Of a stretch of DNA of 64,000 nucleotides, positions 44,044-51,931 are shown one piece after another. Below the pieces are notes generated by a model. The model saw only the letters and a list, made by a program, of their open reading frames with translations. It did no database searches and was not told where the DNA came from. The translations under genes and the position numbers were made by a program. Positions within the stretch are counted from its first letter, which is position 1, and each line of letters begins with the position of its first letter. Origin of the DNA: Streptomyces xanthophaeus (GTDB lineage: Bacteria; Actinomycetota; Actinomycetes; Streptomycetales; Streptomycetaceae); the NCBI RefSeq assembly GCF_000725805.1, contig NZ_KL647132.1, positions 372,001 to 436,000 of the forward strand. Direction: 5' to 3'.

Positions 44044-45249
44044 GTGGAACTCACTCTGCTCGGCACCGGCACACCCGAGGGCCTGCCCCGCCCCGGCTGC
44101 CCCTGTGCGGCCTGCGCGGTCTCCGTCGGCACCCGCTCCCGCGCCGCAACGGCCGTACTCGTCGACGGGGCGCTGCTGCTCGACCTCACCCCCGGGGCGG
44201 TCCTGGCCGGCGCCCGGGCAGGCCATTCGCTGGCCGGCGTACGGCAGGTCCTGCTGACCCACCCGCACGACGGGCCCGCCGTGGAACTGCCGCCCGGGCT
44301 GCCCGCGGCCGGGCGGGTGCCGGACGGACGGGAGCTGTCGGTGATCTCCGGGCACCGGGTGCGGGCGGTGCCGATGGACGCACCGGGCACCGGGTACGAG
44401 GTCACCGGGCCGGACGGGAGCCGGCTGCTTTACCTGCCGCCCGGCGGCGCTCCGGCCGGTACCAATGGCGTGACCGGGCAGCGCCCGTACGACATGGTCC
44501 TCGCGGACGTGCTGGGCCGGCCCGAGGCGCTGGCGCGGCTGCGCGCGAGCGGTGCGGTCGGTCCTTCCACGGACGTGATCGCCGTGCACCTGGACCACGA
44601 CACACCGCCGGGCCCGGAGCTGGACCGGCGCTGCGCGGCCGCCGGGGCCCGGGCGGTGCCGGACGGCACCACCGTGCTCGTCGGCGAGTACCGCGCCGTG
44701 CCCGCCCTGCCGCGCCGGACCCTGGTGCTGGGCGGGGCCCGGTCGGGCAAGTCCTACGAGGCGGAGCAGCGCCTCGCCTCCTTCCCCGAGGTGGTGTACG
44801 TGGCCACGGGCGGCACCCGTGACGGGGACGCGGAGTGGGCGCAGCGGGTCGGGCTGCACCGGGAGCGGCGGCCTTCGACCTGGCAGACCGTGGAGACGTG
44901 CGAGCTGGAGCCGCTGCTCGCCGGTGCGGGACCGCCGCTGCTCGTCGACTGCCTGGCGCTGTGGCTGACGGACGCGATGGACCGGGCCGGGGCCTGGGAC
45001 GACGCGATCTGGGCCAAGGGCGGCCGGCAGCAGCTCGGCGAACGGACCGCGGAGCTGGTGGCGGCCGTCCGCGCGACCCGGCGCACGGTGGTGCTCGTCA
45101 GCAACGAGGTGGGCTCGGGCATCGTCCCGGCGACGGCGTCGGGGCGGCGCTTCCGCGACGAGCTGGGCCGCCTGAACGCGAGGGTGGCGGGCGAGTGCGA
45201 GCACGTGCTCCTCGTGGTCGCGGGGCAGGCCCTCGCCCTCAAGGAATAG
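44044..45249 (+). CDS. cobU: Metallo-beta-lactamase-fold domain fused to CobU
   Basis: A 401-residue two-domain protein. Residues 1-220 resemble the PhnP-like MBL fold (LLGTGTPEG, the Cys cluster RPGCPCAAC). The metal motif is reduced to LLTHPHDGP, where active enzymes have HxHxDH. Residues 225-401 are CobU, with the P-loop GGARSGKS near 230, GLHRERRPSTW carrying the GMP-accepting His, and LVSNEVGSGIVP. CobU phosphorylates adenosylcobinamide and adds GMP. GTG at 44044 follows GGGAGG. It is upstream of cobT. Confidence 0.9.
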   Translation: MELTLLGTGTPEGLPRPGCPCAACAVSVGTRSRAATAVLVDGALLLDLTPGAVLAGARAGHSLAGVRQVLLTHPHDGPAVELPPGLPAAGRVPDGRELSVISGHRVRAVPMDAPGTGYEVTGPDGSRLLYLPPGGAPAGTNGVTGQRPYDMVLADVLGRPEALARLRASGAVGPSTDVIAVHLDHDTPPGPELDRRCAAAGARAVPDGTTVLVGEYRAVPALPRRTLVLGGARSGKSYEAEQRLASFPEVVYVATGGTRDGDAEWAQRVGLHRERRPSTWQTVETCELEPLLAGAGPPLLVDCLALWLTDAMDRAGAWDDAIWAKGGRQQLGERTAELVAAVRATRRTVVLVSNEVGSGIVPATASGRRFRDELGRLNARVAGECEHVLLVVAGQALALKE

Positions 45250-45252
45250 CGG

Positions 45253-45329
45253 CTCCCCAAGAGGCCCCGTACCGGCCGCGGCCCCTGCCACGGCCCGTGC
45301 CACGCCCCGGTGCAGGGCCTCTTGGGGAG
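45253..45329 (+). terminator. Hairpin between the cobU fusion and cobT
   Basis: A perfect 15-base stem (45253-45267 with 45315-45329) closes a 47-base GC-rich loop that can fold further. It lies directly after the cobU stop and ends 27 bases before cobT. It may attenuate cobT transcription or separate the two genes. The region is too short and lacks the B12-box layout for a cobalamin riboswitch. Confidence 0.65.
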
Positions 45330-45356
45330 GGCCTCACCGGCTGTACGCTTCGGCAG

Positions 45357-46421
45357 ATGAGCACGCTGAATCTCGACGACTTCTCCGATCTGATCGAGCG
45401 CCCCGACGGGGGCGTCCGGCGTGACGCCGAGGACCGCCGTGAACGGCTGGCCGTGCCGCCCGGCGCGCTGGGCCGGCTCGACGACCTCGCCGAGTGGCTC
45501 GCCGCCGCGCAGGGGCAGGTGCCCGTCCGGCCGGTCGAACACCCCCGTGTCGTGCTGTTCGCGGCCGACCACGGGATCGCCTCCCGGGGCGTCTCCGCCC
45601 GGTCCGCCGCCGGGGGCCACGAGCTGGTGCGCGCCGTACTGGACGGGACCAGCCCCGTCGCCGTCCTGGCCGGGCGGGCCGGTGTGCCCGTACGCGTCGT
45701 GGACGCCGGGCTGGACTGCGATCCCGGGCTGCTGCCCGAGGACGTGGTCAGGCACCGGGTCCGGCGCGGCAGCGGGCGGATCGACGTCGAGGACGCGCTG
45801 ACGGCCGAGGAGGCCGAGGCGGCCCTGCGGCTCGGGATGCGGATCGCCGACGAGGAGGCCGACTCCGGGACGGACCTGGTCGTCCTCGGCGACCTGAGCG
45901 TCGGCGGGACCACGGTCGCCGCCACCCTGGTCGCCGCCATGTGCGGGACCGACGCCTCCGTGGTCACCGGCCGCGGCGGGCAGCCCATCGACGACCTGGC
46001 CTGGATGCGCAAGTGCGCGGCGATCCGCGACGCGTTGCGCCGGGCCCGCCCGGTCCTCGGGGACCAGGTCGCGCTGCTGGCGGCGGTCGGCGGGGCGGAC
46101 ATGGCCGCGATCACCGGCTTCCTGCTCCAGTGCGCGGTGCGCCGTACGCCGGTCATCCTGGACGGCGTGGTCTCGGCGGCCTGCGGCCTGGTCGCCCAGC
46201 GGGCCGCCTTCCGGGCCCCCGACTGGTGGCTGGCCGGGCAGGCGAGCGGCGAACCGGGCCAGGCGAAGGCCCTGGACCGGATGGCACTCAACCCTCTCCT
46301 CGACCACGGCGTCTCTGTGGGCGAAGGTACTGGGGCCCTGCTGGCACTCCCCCTGGTCCAGGCGGCCGCCGCGCTCGCGGCGCAACTCCCGGAGAGGGCA
46401 GCGCCGGAGCCGACGGAATGA
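45357..46421 (+). CDS. cobT: Nicotinate-nucleotide--dimethylbenzimidazole phosphoribosyltransferase
   Basis: A 354-residue enzyme that makes alpha-ribazole phosphate, the lower-ligand nucleotide of B12. Conserved segments are PPGALGRLDDLAEWLA, LFAADHGIASRGVSA, GDLSVGGTTVAA and the C-terminal catalytic Glu region in DHGVSVGEGTGALLA. I chose ATG at 45357, since the frame upstream is antisense-like. With CobU and CobS this completes nucleotide-loop assembly within the window. Confidence 0.94.
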   Translation: MSTLNLDDFSDLIERPDGGVRRDAEDRRERLAVPPGALGRLDDLAEWLAAAQGQVPVRPVEHPRVVLFAADHGIASRGVSARSAAGGHELVRAVLDGTSPVAVLAGRAGVPVRVVDAGLDCDPGLLPEDVVRHRVRRGSGRIDVEDALTAEEAEAALRLGMRIADEEADSGTDLVVLGDLSVGGTTVAATLVAAMCGTDASVVTGRGGQPIDDLAWMRKCAAIRDALRRARPVLGDQVALLAAVGGADMAAITGFLLQCAVRRTPVILDGVVSAACGLVAQRAAFRAPDWWLAGQASGEPGQAKALDRMALNPLLDHGVSVGEGTGALLALPLVQAAAALAAQLPERAAPEPTE

Positions 46422-46491
46422 GCCACCGGGACCACCGGCCCTGACCAGGCCGTGGTCCCCGGACCGCGCACCCGTGGACGGTGGCGCCCCA

Positions 46492-46506
46492 TATGATCGC
46501 TTTTTA
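46492..46506 (+). promoter_or_regulatory. -10 element placed for a leaderless transcript
   Basis: TATGAT at 46492-46497 is a near-perfect -10 hexamer. The expected start of transcription, 7-9 bases on, falls on the A of ATG at 46506. No clear -35 is seen at 16-18 bases. The ATG itself has no ribosome site upstream. This suggests leaderless translation of the DUF2156 gene. Confidence 0.45.
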
Positions 46507-48401
46507 TGGGAGAGGTCCGTTTGACCAGCGCAGAGACCGCCCGGGGCGCCGCACAGGCACCCGGTCCGGCGTCCGGCAGGAAAGAGACCGGCGGCGACCC
46601 CGCCGGCAAGGGGGCGGGGGGCGGCCGGGAGACCGGCAGGGGAAGCACCCGTTCACGGCGCGGCGCCGCCTTCGCGGTCTGGTACCTGCGCGCCGTCACC
46701 TTCGTCAACTTCCTGAGCGCGGTGTGGCTCTCGCTCGGGCAGGACCTGCGCCGCCACAACACCGCCGACTTCTACACCCCGTACCTGCTCACGGCGGGCT
46801 TCGCCTCCGGCCTGTTCTCGCTGCTGCTCGCCGTCACCATGGGGCGGCGCAAACGCGCCGCCTGGATCCTGAACCTCGCGGTGAGCGGCGCCCTGCTGCT
46901 CGCCTTCGCGGTGGCGGCCTTCGCGCCCTGCACCGGCGGCGAATGGAACATGTGCTACCCGGAGTTCCGGGACCACGCCCAGAACTGGGTGTCCCTCGGG
47001 CTGACCGCCGCCTTCGTCGGCGCCCTCCTCCTGGGACGACGGGAGTTCTACGCCCGGGGCGACCGCTCCAACCCCGCCCTGGCCACCGTCGTCGCCGCCG
47101 CGGGCCTGCTGGTGACCTCGCTGGTCGCGGCCCTGCTCGTCGGCGTCACCAACACCGACCCCGACGCCTCCGAGGCCACCTTCCTGGCCCGCTGGCGGTA
47201 CGGGGTGATGCGGCTGATCACCCTCGCCCCGGACAGCCGGATCCACAACGCCATCACCCCGCCCGGCTGGGTGGACGTCGCCATCAACTTCATGTCGATG
47301 ATGCTGCTCCTCGCCGTGCTGTTCGCGGCCTTCCGTTCGCGCCGGGCCGTCGACCCGATCACCGCGGAGGACGAGGAGCGGCTGCGGGCACTGCTCGCCA
47401 GGCAGGGCGAGCGCGACTCCCTCGGCTACTTCGCGCTGCGCCGCGAGAAGTCCGTGATCTGGTCCCCGACCGGCAAGGCGGCCGTCACCTACCGCGTCGT
47501 GGGAGGGGTCTCACTGGCCTCCGGCGACCCGATCGGCGACCCCGAGGCCTGGCCCGGTGCCATCGATCCGTGGCTGGCCGAGGCCCGCGAGCACGGCTGG
47601 GTGCCGGCCGTGATGGGGGCGAGCGAGGAGGCCGGGCAGGTCTACGCCCGGCACGGGCTGGACGCGCTGGAGCTCGGCGACGAGGCGATCGTCGAGACCG
47701 ACGAGTTCACCCTGGAGGGCCGTGCGATGCGCACCGTCCGCCAGGCGTACAACCGGGTCAAGCGGGCCGGGTACACGGTCCGCATCCGCCGCCACGCGGA
47801 CATCCCGGCCGGGGAGATGGACCAACTGGTGCGCCGCGCCGACGACTGGCGCGACGGTGCGACCGAGCGCGGCTTCTCGATGGCGCTGGGCCGGCTGGGT
47901 GATCCCGGTGACGGCCAGTGCGTGATGCTGGAGTGCACCGACGGCCGGGGCGAACTGCGTGCGGTGCTGTCCTTCGTGCCGTGGGGACCCAAGGGCCTGT
48001 CGCTGGACCTGATGCGCCGTGACCGGGACTCCGAGAACGGCCTGATGGAGTTCATGGTCATCGAACTCCTGGAACGCTCCAAGGAGATCGGGATCACCCA
48101 GGTCTCGCTGAACTTCGCGATGTTCCGGTCGGTCTTCGAGCGCGGGTCCCGGCTCGGCGCCGGTCCCGTGCTGCGGATGTGGCGCTCGCTGCTCAGCTTC
48201 TTCTCCCGCTGGTGGCAGATCGAGTCCCTCTACCGGGCCAACGCCAAATACCGGCCGATCTGGGAACCGCGGTTCATGCTCTTCGAGAAGAGTTCGGACC
48301 TGCTGCGGATCGGCATCGCGGCGGGACGGGCCGAGGGCTTCCTGGAGGCCCCCGGCCTGCCGAAGTGGCTGCACCGCAGACACCTGGAGACCCGTCGTTG
48401 A
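46506..48401 (+). CDS. MprF/LysX-like membrane protein (DUF2156, phosphatidylglycerol lysyltransferase type)
   Basis: A 631-residue protein. A Gly/Arg-rich N-terminus is followed by about six or seven membrane helices (60-285) and a C-terminal GNAT-like DUF2156 domain (300-631) with YRVVGGVSLASGDPIG, EGRAMRTVRQAYNRVKRAG and SLNFAMFRSVFE. Domains of this sort transfer an aminoacyl group from tRNA to phosphatidylglycerol and so reduce membrane charge. No lysyl-tRNA synthetase domain is attached, unlike mycobacterial LysX. The start is ATG at 46506, or TTG at 46521, which has GGGAGAGG 5 bases upstream. The stop overlaps the next start (TTGA). Confidence 0.88.
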   Translation: MGEVRLTSAETARGAAQAPGPASGRKETGGDPAGKGAGGGRETGRGSTRSRRGAAFAVWYLRAVTFVNFLSAVWLSLGQDLRRHNTADFYTPYLLTAGFASGLFSLLLAVTMGRRKRAAWILNLAVSGALLLAFAVAAFAPCTGGEWNMCYPEFRDHAQNWVSLGLTAAFVGALLLGRREFYARGDRSNPALATVVAAAGLLVTSLVAALLVGVTNTDPDASEATFLARWRYGVMRLITLAPDSRIHNAITPPGWVDVAINFMSMMLLLAVLFAAFRSRRAVDPITAEDEERLRALLARQGERDSLGYFALRREKSVIWSPTGKAAVTYRVVGGVSLASGDPIGDPEAWPGAIDPWLAEAREHGWVPAVMGASEEAGQVYARHGLDALELGDEAIVETDEFTLEGRAMRTVRQAYNRVKRAGYTVRIRRHADIPAGEMDQLVRRADDWRDGATERGFSMALGRLGDPGDGQCVMLECTDGRGELRAVLSFVPWGPKGLSLDLMRRDRDSENGLMEFMVIELLERSKEIGITQVSLNFAMFRSVFERGSRLGAGPVLRMWRSLLSFFSRWWQIESLYRANAKYRPIWEPRFMLFEKSSDLLRIGIAAGRAEGFLEAPGLPKWLHRRHLETRR

Positions 48402-49111
48402 CAGCGCGGACCACATCCCCACTCCGGCGGTTCGCCCGCCGCGAGTGGGGGCCCCTGTTCTGGACCGTCCGGGACGCGCTCGTCCGCGACAAGTGGCGCG
48501 CCGTCCCGATGACCCTCGGCGCGGTCTGCCTGACCTCGCTCTTCCAGATCGTGCAGAACACGTCCTGGGGGTTCCAGCCGGTCCAGGACCTCGGGTCGGT
48601 CAAGGCCGTCGACCCGCTGTGGCTCGCCCTGCTGCGGACGCCGCTGTCGCTGTTCGTGCCCGCCCTGGACCTGCCGGTGTGGGGCGCGCTCGCCCAGATC
48701 CTGCTCGTCTTCGGGATCTCGGAGATCTGCATCGGCTGGTGGCGCACCCTGCTGATCGGCTACGTCGCCACCCTCGCCGGGACCACCTACGCGCGGATCG
48801 GGCTCTCGCTGGGCGCGGACCATCCCTTCGGCCTGCCCGACTCCGACCGCATCGTCAACGACACCGGCCCCTCGGCGGCGGTGGTGGGGCTCGCCATCTA
48901 CGTGTGCTGGCGCTACGGGGCGTACCTGACGGGCGCGCTGGTGATCCTGGCCATGACCGGTGAGGTGCTGGTCAAGAACAACCTGGCGGGCAAGGAGCAC
49001 CTGGCGGCCATCGCCGCGGTGATGGCGGTGTGCCTGGTCCGGGCCCGGTGGGGGCCGCGCCCCTCCCGCCTGCCGCTCGGGCGGCGGCCGCCGCCCCTGG
49101 ACTCTCTCTGA
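48398..49111 (+). CDS. Rhomboid-like membrane protein without catalytic residues
   Basis: A 237-residue protein with about five or six membrane helices. The layout ISEICIGWWRTLLIGYVATLAGTTYARI and the late VVKNNLAGKEHLAAIAAV recall the rhomboid fold. The GxSx serine motif is absent, so proteolysis is not expected. TTG at 48398 overlaps the stop of the DUF2156 gene by four bases, so the pair is translationally coupled and probably works together at the membrane. The rhomboid likeness is an impression, not proven. Confidence 0.75.
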   Translation: MTARTTSPLRRFARREWGPLFWTVRDALVRDKWRAVPMTLGAVCLTSLFQIVQNTSWGFQPVQDLGSVKAVDPLWLALLRTPLSLFVPALDLPVWGALAQILLVFGISEICIGWWRTLLIGYVATLAGTTYARIGLSLGADHPFGLPDSDRIVNDTGPSAAVVGLAIYVCWRYGAYLTGALVILAMTGEVLVKNNLAGKEHLAAIAAVMAVCLVRARWGPRPSRLPLGRRPPPLDSL

Positions 49112-49140
49112 ACCGACGGAACAGGCCGTACCGTATCGGG

Positions 49141-50367
49141 GTGACGACAGACCTCGGGCCGTTCGCGCCCACCCGGCAGTGGATGCGGACCCATCCGCTG
49201 GCCACCGATGCCGTGCTGGCGTTCGGGGCCCTCGTCGCCATGGTGGTCGGCTCCTTCGCCGATCCGCACGGGCCGCACGGGCCCACCTTCGGGACCCGCA
49301 CGCCCGAGCCGTTCTCCCTGCTGCTGATGCTGCTCGGCGCTTCCGCCCTGGTGCTGCGGCGGCGGCAGCCGCGCGCCGTGCTCGCCGTGACCTGCGGGCT
49401 CTCGCTGCTGGAGCTGACGACCGGGGAGCCACGGGCGCCCGTCGCGATGTGCACGGTGATCGCCCTGTACACGGTGGCCGCCCTGACCGACCGGCCCACG
49501 ACCTGGCGGATCGGGCTGCTGACCATGGCGGGGCTGACGGGCGTGGCGATGCTGGCCGGACCGCTGCCCTGGTACGCGCAGGAGAACCTCGGGATCTTCG
49601 CCTGGACCGGGATGGCGGCGGCGGCCGGGGACGCGGTGCGCAGCAGGCGGGCCTTCGTCGACGCCATCCGGGAGCGGGCCGAACGGGCCGAACGGACCCG
49701 CGAGGAGGAGGCCCGTCGGCGGGTCGCCGAGGAACGGCTGCGGATCGCCCGGGACCTGCACGACGTGGTGGCCCACCACATCGCCCTGGTCAACGTTCAG
49801 GCGGGGGTGGCCGCACACGTCATGGACAAGCGGCCCGACCAGGCCAAGGAGGCCCTGGCCCACGTACGGGACGCCAGCCGGTCGGCGCTGAACGAACTGC
49901 GGGCCACGGTGGGGCTGCTGCGGCAGTCCGGCGACCCGGAGGCGCCGACCGAGCCCGCGCCCGGGCTGGCCGTGCTCGACGAGCTGGTGGACACCTTCCT
50001 GCACGCCGGTCTGCCGGTGCGGGTGATGCTCCAGCTGGGCTCCGCGGACCCCGCGTTGCCCGCGGCCGTGGACCTGGCGGCGTACCGGGTGATCCAGGAG
50101 GCGCTGACCAATGTGCGCAAGCACGCGGGTCCGGGGGCCAGGGCCGAGGTCAGCGTGGTGCGGGTCGGCGCCTCGGTGGAGGTGACCGTACTGGACGACG
50201 GGGGCTCCGCCGCGGACGGGAACCCGGAGCCGGCCGAACCCGCCGAGTCCGGCGGCGGGCACGGCCTGCTCGGCATGCGCGAGCGGGCCACCGCCCTCGG
50301 CGGGTCCTGCTTCGCGGGGCCCCGGTACGGCGGCGGCTACCGGGTCCACGCGATCCTGCCGGCCTGA
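49141..50367 (+). CDS. NarL-type sensor histidine kinase
   Basis: A 408-residue kinase. About five N-terminal membrane helices (20-165) without a large sensory loop are followed by a coiled linker, the HisKA_3 dimerisation domain with phospho-His 207 in RIARDLHDVVAHH, and a HATPase_c domain with N-box QEALTNVRKHA and G-box GGHGLLGMRERA. The start is GTG at 49141. No response regulator is adjacent; a LuxR-type regulator is at 38204-38941. It ends 28 bp from the convergent GH114 gene. Confidence 0.93.
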   Translation: MTTDLGPFAPTRQWMRTHPLATDAVLAFGALVAMVVGSFADPHGPHGPTFGTRTPEPFSLLLMLLGASALVLRRRQPRAVLAVTCGLSLLELTTGEPRAPVAMCTVIALYTVAALTDRPTTWRIGLLTMAGLTGVAMLAGPLPWYAQENLGIFAWTGMAAAAGDAVRSRRAFVDAIRERAERAERTREEEARRRVAEERLRIARDLHDVVAHHIALVNVQAGVAAHVMDKRPDQAKEALAHVRDASRSALNELRATVGLLRQSGDPEAPTEPAPGLAVLDELVDTFLHAGLPVRVMLQLGSADPALPAAVDLAAYRVIQEALTNVRKHAGPGARAEVSVVRVGASVEVTVLDDGGSAADGNPEPAEPAESGGGHGLLGMRERATALGGSCFAGPRYGGGYRVHAILPA

Positions 50368-50395
50368 CCGGCTTGACCGGCCGCTGCCGCGCGGC

Positions 50396-51232
50396 TCAGC
50401 AGGCCTTGCGCCAGGCCCCCAGTTCGTACTTCTTCTCCAGGGAGCTCAGCTTCAGTTCGCGCGCGTGCGCGCAGAACCGGGACGCCGGCAGTTCGTACTC
50501 CACGTGGAACACCGCCTTGCCCGCCTCGATGAAGGGGGTCAGGCGCTCGCACTCCCGGTACTCGGCGCACTGTTCGTTGACCGCGAAGTCGAAGTCGCCG
50601 ACCAGCTCGGGGATCTGGTCGAGGTCGTTCTTCAGGCCGACCGCCAGGCCCCGGTCGTGGGCGAGCTTCGCGACCAGCCGGTTGTACGCGAGCTGGTCCC
50701 CGGCGGTGAGCGGGAAGCCCGAGGTGTTGCGGTAGGCGTCCATGTTGTCGGGTTCCACCGCGTCGAAGCCCTTGTCGCGGCACATGTCGAACCGCTTGGC
50801 CATCAGCGGCTCCAGCTCGGTGAGCCGCCGGATGTCCACCCAGCGTTCGCCCTCCCAGCCGTTGCCCCGGCCGAGCATGTCCTTCGGGAAGGCGTCCGCG
50901 TCGGGGCGGAAGTCCTCCCAGGCCCCGGTGGACAGGTAGCAGATCGTCCTGCGGCCGGCCTTCCGCAGGGCGCTGACCTGCTCCTTGGTGGTGGTGAACC
51001 CGTCGACGTCGTAGACGGGCACGTCCACGGAGGTGTCGAGCTTCCCGGTGAGCTGCCACTGCCAGCCCGTCCCGGGCCGGGGCTGCCAGCGCTCCCCCGG
51101 CGCCTGGTCGGGCCAGGGACCGGGCCCCTCCTCCTCCGGCTCCGGCTCGGCCGTGCACGCGGCGAGGAGGAGCAGCGGCAGGAGGAGCAGCAGCGGGGTA
51201 CGGGCGCGCAGGCGGGCGCGGAAACGGTTCAT
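50396..51232 (-). CDS. GH114 endo-alpha-1,4-polygalactosaminidase-like lipoprotein (Ega3/PelA-hydrolase type)
   Basis: A 278-residue lipoprotein: signal, lipobox LLAAC, an acidic Pro/Glu linker, then a GH114 (TIM-barrel) domain from about residue 45. Key motifs are WQWQLTG, VYDVDGF, CYLSTGAWEDFR, FDAVEPDNMD and FAVNEQC. The Asp of EPDN and the Glu of NEQC are 58 residues apart, the spacing I recall for the catalytic pair of fungal Ega3 (D189/E247). It should cut alpha-1,4-galactosaminan outside the cell. ATG at 51232 overlaps the spherulin-4 stop (ATGA). It is the last gene of the exopolysaccharide set. Confidence 0.88.
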   Translation of the reverse strand: MNRFRARLRARTPLLLLLPLLLLAACTAEPEPEEEGPGPWPDQAPGERWQPRPGTGWQWQLTGKLDTSVDVPVYDVDGFTTTKEQVSALRKAGRRTICYLSTGAWEDFRPDADAFPKDMLGRGNGWEGERWVDIRRLTELEPLMAKRFDMCRDKGFDAVEPDNMDAYRNTSGFPLTAGDQLAYNRLVAKLAHDRGLAVGLKNDLDQIPELVGDFDFAVNEQCAEYRECERLTPFIEAGKAVFHVEYELPASRFCAHARELKLSSLEKKYELGAWRKAC

Positions 51233-51891
51233 CCCGCCGTCTCCAGGGCGTACGGGAGGGTCCCCCACGGGTGCGCGCCGGTCCCGGGGACCGCGCAGTG
51301 CACCCCGGCGCCGCGCTGGGTGGCCAGTTCCTCGGCGAGTTCGGCCGCGGACTCGCCGGGCGGGACGGCGTAGACGAGGTGGCAGAACCGCTGGGCGGGA
51401 TGGTCGGCGGTCCAGGAGGGCGCCTCGGCCGCGTCCCGGTAGGCGTCCCAGGGTCCCTCGAAGGTGACGAGCAGGTCCGCGAGTGCGGCGTAGCCGGGGT
51501 GCGGGTGCACCCCGTGGTTGAGGACGAGGGTGCGGGCGCCCGCGGCGCGGGCCGCGACCGCGAGGCGCCCGTAGTGCGGCAGCAGTTCGGGGCCGGAGGC
51601 GGCCTGGTCGAGGAAGGCCCCGTCGGTGCCGTACCAGTCGCGGTGGCGCAGCAGGTCCTGCACCACCGCGGCGTGGGGGCGCCGCCCGTAGTCGGTGTCG
51701 GCGTATCCCAGCACGGGCACCCCGGCCTCGCGCAGCCGCTCGGCGACCCGTGCGAACCGTTCGTCGGGGGCCTCGCCCGGCCCGCTGTCGGGGTTGAGCA
51801 CCACCGAGTGCAGCCGGCCCGCGGCGCTGATGAGCCTTTCCCAGGCGTCGGGCCGGTCGGCGGGGTGCTCGTAGAGGGGCACCAGCAGCAT
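51229..51891 (-). CDS. Spherulin-4 family protein (GH135/Sph3-like)
   Basis: A 220-residue TIM-barrel-like protein of the spherulin-4 family. It shows LVPLYEHPADRPDAW, VVLNPDSGPG, VLGYADTDYGRR and LVTFEGPWDAY. Fungal Sph3 (GH135) hydrolyses N-acetylgalactosamine-containing galactosaminogalactan. At the place where I recall an Asp-Glu pair in Sph3, this protein has GAFLDQAAS, so Gln replaces Glu. The later Glu (FEGPW) is kept. No signal peptide is seen, so it appears cytosolic or non-classically exported. ATG at 51891 follows GAAGGA. It is coupled to the GH114 gene. Confidence 0.88.
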   Translation of the reverse strand: MLLVPLYEHPADRPDAWERLISAAGRLHSVVLNPDSGPGEAPDERFARVAERLREAGVPVLGYADTDYGRRPHAAVVQDLLRHRDWYGTDGAFLDQAASGPELLPHYGRLAVAARAAGARTLVLNHGVHPHPGYAALADLLVTFEGPWDAYRDAAEAPSWTADHPAQRFCHLVYAVPPGESAAELAEELATQRGAGVHCAVPGTGAHPWGTLPYALETAG

Positions 51892-51931
51892 GACGTCCTT
51901 CTTCTCGTGCGTTCTCGTCAGAACCGTAGGG

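Noticed and set aside
45250..45356. Cobalamin riboswitch upstream of cobT
   Set aside because: The interval is only 107 bp and lacks the B12-box architecture; it is explained by a long hairpin.
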